A stretch of DNA of 64,000 nt, taken from positions 75,745,501-75,809,500 of the forward strand of contig CM056574.1 of assembly GCA_029721435.1 (NCBI GenBank), read 5' to 3'. Origin of the DNA: Gymnothorax reevesii (lineage: Eukaryota; Chordata; Actinopteri; Anguilliformes; Muraenidae). This document shows, piece by piece, positions 56,737 to 64,000 of this stretch. The position numbers and the translations under genes are program-made. The number at the start of each line of letters is the position of its first letter. The first letter of the stretch is position 1. Below the pieces are notes generated by a model. The model was not told where the DNA came from and did no database searches. It saw only the letters and a list, made by a program, of their open reading frames with translations.

Positions 56737-56837
56737 CTGTTAGACAAATACATTTACTTGGTCGGTGGTCGGTGGTATAACGTACAATTCAGCTCCAGCT
56801 CCGCAGTGAAAATCATCAGCGAGCAAGAGGGCTAGCT
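56737..56837 (-). pseudogene. Intron-free copy (exons 1+2) of the 57,102-57,507 locus
   Basis: On the minus strand the 36-nt exon 1 (56837-56802) is joined directly to the 65-nt exon 2 (56801-56737). The intron-bearing copy just upstream has 305 bp at that exact point. About 3 differences in 101 nt. After exon 2 the sequence (AGCTGGCACTG...) differs from the GTACGTTTTT that follows exon 2 in the other copy, as expected if a second intron was also removed. The copy's 5' edge coincides with the predicted transcription start of the source. Confidence 0.7.
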
Positions 56838-57101
56838 CATTACAATGTGATCGTATAGTTTTTTTTCGAACCAAATAAAAGTATGTTTGCATTACAGAAT
56901 GAAAACCTACAAACAAATATACATTCTGCTGATCCGTGCTACATCTAATCAGATGATCATATAATTACAGAGATTACCACGAACCCATCTTTTTTTAAGT
57001 TAATGTGAAACCTGCAAAATACAAGAATGACAAAGGCTTTTACAGTGTTCTTTAAAACAGGCCAACAATGACATTTTCCTGAAACGAAAATAAAAACGTA
57101 C

Positions 57102-57507
57102 CTGTTAGACAAATACATTTACATGGTCGGTGGTCGGTGGTATAACGTACAATTCAGCTCCAGTTCCTATACACGTCCGAATAAAGTTACAATTATCATA
57201 CTGAAATAAATGCTTGATGTAAATTAGCTGCACGGTATTTCTCTGAACACGAGTACATGAGGCAGAGCAACTAAACGCTAGCTGCAATGGCTACCACACT
57301 TAGCAAACACACTTCGCTCGATTAAGCAATATACATATGAGTTGATGACTCCACAACAGTCACAAAACATGAAGGGACAATTCATGTCATTCATATTACA
57401 CTTTAATCCGAGCAAAGTAACTTATAAGACTTAATATTTGAAACAATTGACGGAGCTGTTTCAGTACGTACCGCAGTGAAAATCATCAGCGAGCAAAAGG
57501 GCTAGCT
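57102..57507 (-). other. Intron-bearing 5' gene-like segment
   Basis: Minus strand: exon 1 57507-57472 (AGCTAGCCCTTTTGCTCGC...), intron 57471-57167 (305 bp, GTACGT...TATAG), exon 2 57166-57102 (65 nt, ending AACAG), then a donor GTACGT. A TATA-like TATTTATAG lies about 20-25 bp upstream. No protein is identifiable; exon 1 is pyrimidine-rich near its start, loosely like 5'-TOP leaders. Exon/intron structure is inferred from comparison with the intron-free copy. Confidence 0.6.
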
Positions 57508-57522
57508 GACGATTTCGTTTTT

Positions 57523-57530
57523 CTATAAAT
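57523..57530 (-). promoter_or_regulatory. TATA-like box upstream of the intron-bearing segment
   Basis: CTATAAAT on the plus strand reads ATTTATAG on the minus strand, about 20-25 bp before the point where similarity to the intron-free copy begins. Confidence 0.45.
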
Positions 57531-58518
57531 ACCACCACCGCCCGCCACATGGGGGAACCCCAATCAAACAAACATAATAAGCCTTGCACAGATGCAGGCT
57601 GAAGAAAAAGGCTTCAACCAAAAGAAATTACAAAGGCTCAATGACCCTCTTGAGTATAAATGGAATACCGATTGAACATTGAAATGAATTTTGACGAACT
57701 TCAACTATCTATAGTAACCCCTTTACAATTGCAACATGCGCACATGTCTGCGTACCTTGTGTTCAGGTGTGCTACCACGTATTCGGGCATAAAATGTGGA
57801 CACGGCAAGCATATCCTGGGCCTACCGCTGGCCCCAGTAGACAGCTAGTAGAAGCTGGACCTATTTTCTATGAGAAGTGATTTCGCTCCCGCACAATATT
57901 GTGTGTACAAAATACAACATGGACCTTGGATTGCATTGAAACTGTCATTGCGACACGACCAAAAGTTCAGAAATCTCTAACTCCATGCAAATTTATCGCG
58001 CGTCACAACCATATCACTTATTATATTATATTATATTGTATTGTAATAATAGTGTACCTTAAGACTTAAAGCCATTGTAAGGGTTACTGTATTTTCAGTG
58101 AACAAATTTGGAAGTCTAAGTGGAATTCCAATATCGATTTACAAATGGACTGAATGAAGGGGCGGAGACTTGGGCTCTCTCTTTATATATAGCCCCCTGC
58201 TTCACTACTCCTCACAACCTGACCTTTCAGATTGACAATTTGCTTTGTATTCAACCTGTGCAACCTGACTTGTTCAGCAGTTTAACATTCAACAGCCTTC
58301 TTAAAGGCTTACATCCATTTATATTATCTTATATTATTTTGCAACACTGCACCTTCAAAGGCTCAAAGCCTTTGTAAAAGGCTTAAGCATTTCCAACGCC
58401 CTTTTATAAGGCTTGTTGCCTTTTATTGTATTGTGGGTACTCGTTTATACTGTATTATATTATTGTTATATTATTACAATCAGTATAACACTCTAACATT
58501 ACACTTGGCATCAGTAGT
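57531..58518. other. Unassigned stretch
   Basis: No gene recognised. It includes AT-rich simple sequence (about 58018-58045 and 58440-58480) and the AAAGGCTTAAG/CCTTTTATAAGGC words at 58300-58430. It may hold the 5' leader of the hAT-like transposase that starts at 58519. Confidence 0.35.
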
Positions 58519-60715
58519 ATGGATTGCAAACAAAAAAGAGGGGCTTCAAAACGAAAAGCCAAAAAAAATAGGGAGGCAAAGCAGGCCGATTTTTTTTTTT
58601 TTTTAAATATGCCTTTGATTTCTAACTTTTTTGACAAGCCTCAAGATTCAAATATTGATAATGTCATCTGTAGCCCGAGTTGCAGCAATGAAGAGATCAC
58701 CACTGGTTTGATCATACCGGAGCCCTCACAGACCCAATCAAGCGTAGACCCGGCCTGTCAGGCTCAGGGCTCAGGCCCACACTCAGATCAGGCATCACCT
58801 GAGAAAATCTTTCTAAGTGAGGAGGATTGCACGGAGCCCAGTTTCACACCAGAAGCTGGGGACACCAACTCCGATCATGAACCTCTTATTGACCCTGCTT
58901 TATGGCCAAATACCACAACCATTAAAGACTTGTGCACTCTTAGGACAGGAGACTAACAGTCAGACCAGGCATCCCCTGAGAAAGTCTCGTCAAATCAGGA
59001 GGGGTACACTGAGACCAGTATCACATTAGGAGCTAGGGGCTCAAACTCCTGGTGTGAAACGGTTAATGACCCTGCTTTATGGCCAAGTGCCATTACTGAA
59101 CAGGTCAAGTCGATTCTGGTTAGTGGAGGAGCAGCTGCTTTTCAAAATCGAAGTGAAAAGTACCCTGCCTCAAGTAGGGATAGGACCATGGGGGGCATCA
59201 CTAGGAGTTTCACAAATTCCTCAATCAAATGCTCTCTACCTAATGGCCAGTCTGTGACTAGGCAGTGGCTACTTTACTCCCCTTCATCTGGTTGCATCTT
59301 TTGTTTTGCTTGCAAACTGTTTTCAAGTAAGCACAACGGGTTTTCTGATTGGAAGCATTCTGAGCATATCGGTGAGCATGAGAGGAGTGAGGAGCATAGG
59401 ACTTGCATGTTAGCATTACACAGTCGCTCCAAAAACACAGGAAGAGTTGATTCTGATCTTGTCAAACAAATTGATGCAGAGAGGCAATACTGGCGGGAAG
59501 TTTTGAAAAGAGTTGTTGCTGTAATTCAGTTTTTGGGGGAGAGGGGCCTTGCTTTCAGGGGAGATGATGAGCGGTTGGGATCACCTCACGATGCTAATTT
59601 CTTGGGCATTGTCGAACTGTTGGCCAAATTTGACCCTTTTCTAGCTGACCATCTCCAAAGGTTTGGAGGCAAGGGCAAAGGCTCTGTGTCCTACCTCTCA
59701 TTCACAATCTGAGAGGAATTTATCCACTTAATGGGAGAAAGAACAAAGGAAGCAATTATCAGCGAGATGAAAGAGGCCAAATACTTCTCTGTTATCGTTG
59801 ACTCTTCTCCAGACCTTGCTCATGTTGACCAACTCACTTCTATTTTCAGGTTTGTAAATAATGGTGGAGAAGTAGTTGAGCGTTTTCTGGCTTTTGAGCC
59901 TATTGAAAATTATAGTGGGAACAGTTTGGCTGAGTGTGTTGTAGCAATGGTGGAGAACCTGGGCCTAAACTTAACTAACTGTCAAGGCCAGTTTATGACA
60001 ATGCAAGTAATATGTCAGGAAAGTACAATGGAGTCCAAGCTCATCTGAAATGAAGAAACCCATTGATTTGTTATTTTTGACAGTAGCCCAGAAGCTGCCC
60101 GTTTCTTTGACTTTCTGCAATTAATGTACACATTTTGTGCCTCGTCAACACACAGGTGGGGAAAGGTGTTCCATGATACAGATGTGAAACTCACACTGAA
60201 ATCTTTGTCAGGTACTCGCTGGAGTTCAAGAGCTGAATCAACAAAGGCTCTTTGGAAATATTATGCACAATTGAGAGAGGCATTGAACAATATTTCCAAA
60301 GATTCACAGGAGAAACGTGAAACTACAAGCAAGGCCTCTGCACTCTGTGGCAAGCTGGACACCCTAGAGATAGCTTTCATGGCACACTTTTGGGATACAA
60401 TACTGCAGCGGCTCCAAGCCACGAGCCTGCAGTTGCAGAAACATGACATTGACATATACACAGCGACACAGCTTTTCCCTTCACTTCGTGACTTTGTGGC
60501 AGCACAGAGAGGCAATTTTGCCTTTTTTGAAGGGTCAGCTTTAAATGTTACCGATTCATTCTCCTAAGACTACAGACATGACCTCCAGCGCACAAAGAAG
60601 CGCAAATGTATGGCTGATAAAAGTGCAGAGCCAGGTGTTGAATTTAGTGGAAAAGAAAAGTTTTGGATTGAAACGTTCAATTTTCTGATTGACAAACTTG
60701 TGTCCTGTCTTAACA
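58519..60715 (+). pseudogene. hAT/ZMYM1-like transposase, broken
   Basis: ATG at 58519. Residues ~1-145 are low complexity, with a poly-T run (58591-58606) coding for FFFFF, then stop TAA 58954; the same register stays open to 59712. About 59190-59430: a TTF-type zinc-finger block (SFTNSSIKCSLPNGQSVTRQ, IFCFACKLFSSKHNGFSDWK, HIGEHERSEEHRTCM). About 59440-60040: DUF4371-like RNase H part (YWREVLKRVVAVIQFLGERG, FRGDDERLGSPHDANFLGIV, YFSVIVDSSPDLAHVDQLT). A one-base frameshift precedes VYDNASNMSGKYNGVQAHLK. Then TLKSLSGTRWSSRAESTKAL. The C-terminal dimerisation domain is missing. Transposon relic rather than a host ZMYM1 gene: single reading frame without introns, stops and truncation. Confidence 0.75.
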
Positions 60716-61129
60716 ATCTGTTTTTTATTTTTATTTAACCTTTATTTAACCAGGAAAATGTCCCATTGACTAACAATAACTCTTCCTCCAGATAGTCCTG
60801 GCCAAGAGTAGCAGCAAAGAGTTTCAGAGAAAAAAAAAACCACGTACAAAAGCACAAGACAATAAGCTCATATTTAATTAAAACACAGTGTTCACACACA
60901 AAATATAGACTAGACAAAAAATACAAAACTTGAAATAAAACGGGCATATGTCCAAGTTGGAAACAACAACAGTTTTCTGTAATGGTGGTTTCTAAAAGGT
61001 GTTAAAATACGTTGAGAGATGGAAGTGACTCTATGTAATGGTGTGATGTTGTTGCGCTGTATTATGAACCGGATGTGGAAGCGCACTTTTATTTTGAAGG
61101 ACAACAATTTTGCGGTCATCTACTCTTTT

Positions 61130-61298
61130 TCATTCTTTTGAGTGTTATTAATGTTGTCATAAAGAATCGTGTAGTTGAAAATGTTCATATTAACGTTAAG
61201 AACGCAGCCAGATGCTAGAGGAAAGGTCTGAGAAATACAGGAAGTACGATGCACATTTTATTTTGAATCGATACTTACCGTGTCGCGCTGGGGTTTTA
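61130..61298 (+). other. Possible upstream region of the 61.3-kb exon pair
   Basis: Lies directly before exon 1. It contains ACAGGAAGT (ETS core) and TTTTATTTTGAA but no convincing TATA box. Not assigned to any family. Confidence 0.3.
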
Positions 61299-61673
61299 CT
61301 TCCTCTTGCTCATGATTCTTTCCAGAAAGGTACGCATTTCTGCTGCTCCAAACGGTGTTTTTGTTGTAAAATGTGAATATAAGTTAGATTAAAGTGTTTG
61401 TAAAGCTGGTGTAGTTACTGAGACACGATGTAAAGAAAAATGAATTTCGTTATTTTCATGCATAAACTTGCTGAGTAGAAGAGAAGTGTAGAAGTTGCCG
61501 CGATCCGTGTGTGTCGCTAGACTGCTGTGTAGTTTATAACGCTAGCGCGTACTGTTTGAAATGAATGCTAATAGGAGCCACGTGGTGACTGTGTTCATGG
61601 TGTTACAGAGCAAAGAGAGCATGTATTAGACAAACCTGTGAACACCCGCGAATATTTTTTCTCTATAATACAG
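61299..61673 (+). other. Intron-bearing 5' gene-like segment
   Basis: Exon 1 about 61299-61329 (TCCTCTTGCTCATGATTC...CCAGAAAG), intron 61330-61608 (279 bp, GTACGC...TTACAG), exon 2 61609-61673 (65 nt, AGCAAAGAGAGC...ATAATACAG), then a strong donor GTATGTGAG. Boundaries are defined by the intron-free copy at 61749-61842. No protein recognised. Confidence 0.65.
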
Positions 61674-61748
61674 GTATGTGAGTTTATGCATCATTTTTTT
61701 TCAGTTAATGCTGATGTAAATCGCATTTCATTTATTTTTGTACTATAC

Positions 61749-61849
61749 TCCTCTTGCTCGTGATTCTTTCCAGAAAGAGCAAAGAGAGCATGTATTAGAC
61801 AAACCTGTGAACACCCGCGAATATTTCTTCTCTATAATACAGAAAAAAA
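61749..61849 (+). pseudogene. Intron-free copy (exons 1+2) 75 bp downstream
   Basis: Exon 1 (about 61749-61777) is joined directly to exon 2 (61778-61842) with no intron, in the same orientation as the intron-bearing copy. Two differences in about 95 nt. After exon 2 there are seven As (61843-61849) instead of the GTATGTGAG donor, either the start of a third exon or a remnant of a poly-A tail. The surrounding sequence on the minus strand belongs to the L2-like LINE. Confidence 0.7.
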
Positions 61850-61924
61850 TAAGTGAAGGAAGGAGAATAAAGCTTGTTGAGACCAGCCAAAGTGCGTGCC
61901 TTCTTCATTCGCCAAATCAAACAC

Positions 61925-62420
61925 AACGCAGTTAGATCCACTACATCAAAATTTTATACATTTTGCAGCTTATTCCATGTATAAGGTGCATATGAAGAAA
62001 AAGATGTTTTGCCAAGTTCTGTATGTGTTTGTGGGATCGTTAGGAGAATTTTTCATGCAGAACGTGTGGAGTAAACGTGTGGAGTTGAATGGTATGTTAG
62101 TAGATTTCTGATGTAAAGGGGAAGTTTACCCATTAATGCTTTTGCAATAAAGATTAAAACATGATATTTCCTTCTGAGAGAGAATGAAGTCCATTGTACC
62201 ATTTGATATAAACTGCAATGATGAGTTCTGGCCGCCGCATTTGTTACAAATCGCAGAGTTGAGTGATACACAACATCTAATTTTTTTAACAAGGAAGAGG
62301 AAGCATGCATATAAATCAAATCACCATAATCTATCACTGCTAAAAAAGTACTCTGTATTAATCTTTTCCTTGCTGAGAAGGGAAAACATCTCTTTAGACG
62401 AAAATAAAAACTTAATTTAG
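61925..62420 (-). pseudogene. L2-like LINE RT C-terminal part
   Basis: Minus strand, one frame over from the palm piece: VIDYGDLIYMHASSSLLKKL, STLRFVTNAAARTHHCSLYQ, SLRRKYHVLIFIAKALMGKL, HVYSTRSA, a stop, then TELGKTSFSSYAPYTWNKLQ. These match the conserved end of L2-like ORF2 proteins. Confidence 0.75.
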
Positions 62421-62985
62421 GTCTGAGCTTTTTTTAACAGATTCTCAATATGGACACCAAAAGAGAGCTTTTCATCCAACCAGATACCTAGGTATTTGTA
62501 GGATTTTACTGTCTCTAATTGAGTACCATCTAGTGTCATTATTTTGTAGTCAGGAGGAGAACGTAGACGTGACAAGACCATGAATTTGGTTTTTTTGGCA
62601 TTTAATACTAATTTTGATGTCACTAAAAATCTCTGTACCTTGTTAAAGGCAGATTGTAAAGACCTTGTTGCCTCTTGTAGGGATGCTGCAGAGGTGTAAA
62701 GAATTGTGTCATCTGCATAAAGATTAACTTTTGCTGGTTCTAAACCCATACCTAGGTTATTTATATAAATAGAAAATAAAATAGGTCCCAGAACTGATCC
62801 TTGGGGAACACCCACTTCTACTGTAAGTGGGGTTGAAATGTATTTATCTATGGACACACATTGTGTTTTACCAGTCAGATAACACTGTGCTACTGGAACC
62901 TATGATTTGCAATCTTCGTAAAAGAACACTATGGTCAACAGTATCAAATGCTTTAGATAGATCGATGAATAATGCAGTGTTATGG
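62417..62985 (-). pseudogene. L2-like LINE RT palm domain
   Basis: On the minus strand: ALFIDLSKAFDTVDHSVLLR (block A, D present), a broken link with stop codons, then EVGVPQGSVLGPILFSIYIN (block B), VNLYADDTILYTSAASLQEA (block C, YADD intact) and SYKYLGIWLDEKLSFGVHIE. Stop TAA after KKAQT at 62417. The catalytic residues are intact but the frame is not. Confidence 0.8.
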
Positions 62986-63477
62986 CCCCAATTTGTTATT
63001 ACATTTACAACCCAACAGCAACAGCAAGGGATGACTGACTCAGTTTTTAAAACTTAAACACATTTAATGAACAGACGACTAAACAACTAACTAACCTACT
63101 GACCAAGATTGAATTTACAAGACAAAAAACAGAAATATTTACAGTCCCTTTTTGGTGGGGTGGCTTGGTGATGTCCTGGGAGAGGAAAATGCTCTATGGG
63201 GCAAAAATCCACTAAAGAAACTAAACAGGTCTTGAACAGAATGACAGGTCTGGTCACATGAATCCTTCTTCTTGCAATTTCTCCTACCACTTTACTGTCT
63301 CAATTCTCCCCTTTATATACTCTTTTGCAGACCCCTCCCACCTTTTAGACTTTTTTTTTCTTTTCTCTGGGACTTGTTTCAGACATGCCCGAAACATGCC
63401 CAAACCTAGCTCCAGTCGGAGCTTAACAAAAAAAAAAAGGTAAATACTGCCATCCAGTGGCTTATATTCACATTACA
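62978..63477. mobile_element. Solo LTR, 500 bp (TSD GCAG)
   Basis: TGTTAT...ATTACA ends, flanked by GCAG at 62974-62977 and 63478-63481. Removal with one GCAG restores the LINE reading frame on the minus strand. CTTTATATACTC near 63300 could be its TATA region. There are no internal retroviral or gypsy genes next to it, so it is a solo LTR formed by LTR-LTR recombination. Family not identified. Confidence 0.75.
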
Positions 63478-63640
63478 GCAGCACATGACTTTTTGTCATC
63501 TATGGCAGTAATAATGTCATTTGTAACATTAGTTACTGCCGTGATGGTGCTTTGTCCTTGTCTAAAGCCAGACTGTGTGGAGCTCAAAATACAATAATCA
63601 GTTAAAAAGGCTTTTAGTGATATGGAATCAGTTGACACCA
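63478..63640 (-). pseudogene. L2-like LINE RT finger domain
   Basis: Minus strand: SISLKAFLTDYCILSSTQSG, then FRQGQSTITAVTNVTNDIIT, then AIDDKKSCAA. Joining this to ALFIDLSKAF across the LTR at 62978-63477, after removal of one GCAG, gives an uninterrupted RT block. Confidence 0.75.
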
Positions 63641-64000
63641 GATGCGGGAAAAGGGAATGAGGATTTTATTTTAAACCAAAACAAAACAGGCACGAGGGCC
63701 AACAAAAAACTTGGCCCAAAGGGTTGCAAAAAACAAACTAAGGTAAGCTACACAGAGCTAAAAAACAAAGAATGCAAATGACAAAAAACAAAAGGCACTG
63801 GAAACTCCAGGCAAGAAGATCAAGAAAAATAAATAACCAGACTAAATATATATACACAAGACGAGAGGCTAGGACAAGACTTGAAACTAGAAATGCTAGG
63901 GAACTTGACAACAAGAACTTGGCTAAACTTGAACATGCAACGAGACGCGAGACACTGTCTGCCAGCCAACTTCCACCGCATCCAGATAAAGGCTTGTAAT
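63641..64000. other. Unassigned A-rich stretch
   Basis: No gene recognised. The start (GATGCGGGAAAAGGGAATGAGG, noted in part) and the many AAAACAAAACAGGC words resemble the reverse strand of fish LTR ends, but no boundary or partner is visible before the window ends. Confidence 0.3.

Larger units (their letters stand above)
60718..63640 (-). mobile_element. L2-like LINE, 3' part, minus strand, interrupted
   Basis: Pieces on the minus strand: RT fingers 63640-63478, RT palm to C-terminus 62977 down to about 61925, and a tail at about 60970-60718 containing TTGGCCAGGACTATC...CAATGGGACATTTTCCTGG and TTAAATAAAGGTTAAATAAA, the usual 3' end of this LINE type in fish. A solo LTR (62978-63477) and the exon-like segments at 61299-61849 interrupt it. 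I am less sure that the tail and the RT belong to one copy, because 61120-60970 is unassigned. Confidence 0.65.

Noticed and set aside
58519..60715. Functional host ZMYM1 gene
   Set aside because: In-frame stops, a frameshift, a truncated C-terminus and no introns point to a transposon-derived pseudogene.
61738..61935. 65-codon frame crossing the intron-free copy
   Set aside because: It crosses exon 1, exon 2 and the following sequence, but no start codon context or homology supports translation, and the minus strand there is LINE sequence.

Overview
The window looks like transposon-rich heterochromatin of a ray-finned (teleost) fish. The evidence is the mix of families: CR1- and L2-type LINEs, a chromodomain Ty3/gypsy element, Tc1/mariner, PIF/Harbinger, hAT and Kolobok-like elements, and large arrays of the GCGCCCCCT / CAGGAAGT repeat type. 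I see no intact host protein gene, no tRNA or rRNA gene and no CRISPR. Almost every open reading frame is either chance reading through repeats or a broken transposon gene.

Layout. (1) 1-15,400: a tandem array of about 17 monomers of roughly 0.9 kb. They are arranged as A-B-C trimers (higher-order period about 2.6-2.7 kb), with a further 6.19-kb second-order duplication. (2) 15,400-30,820: a second, diverged repeat family (D units) with the same building blocks. It contains an apparently identical 5,681-bp head-to-tail duplication (17,566-23,246 and 23,247-28,927), each copy carrying the same damaged Tc1-like element. (3) 30,280-32,415: a short inverted-repeat element, a TTAA/THAP (Kolobok-like) fragment and a decayed mariner. 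(4) 33,095-50,196: one CR1-like LINE of about 2.9 kb, stretched over 17 kb by five later insertions: a gypsy element, two hAT-type MITEs, a Harbinger element that itself holds a TTAA element holding a fold-back element, and a second 5.1-kb LINE. Target-site duplications and restored reading frames make most of these insertions unambiguous. (5) 50,197-55,170: a distant relative of the array repeat, a gypsy LTR-gag remnant split by a 1.57-kb Tc1/mariner element, and a LINE endonuclease fragment. (6) 55,390-55,832: a 32-bp minisatellite. (7) 56,737-57,507 and 61,299-61,849: two loci where an intron-bearing segment is followed closely, in the same orientation, by a copy lacking the intron exactly at GT/AG boundaries. 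(8) 58,519-60,715: a hAT/ZMYM1-like transposase pseudogene. (9) 60,718-63,640: a minus-strand L2-like LINE interrupted by a solo LTR.

The most unusual observation is item 7. In both loci a 5' exon of about 30-36 nt (both containing CCTCTTGCTC or CCCTTTTGCTC) and a 65-nt second exon occur once with and once without a canonical intron. The simplest reading is RNA-mediated (spliced cDNA) duplication close to the source copy. The mechanism and the identity of the transcripts are inference.

Transposon clade names below rest on motifs I recognise, not on database searches. Boundaries given without a target-site duplication are approximate.
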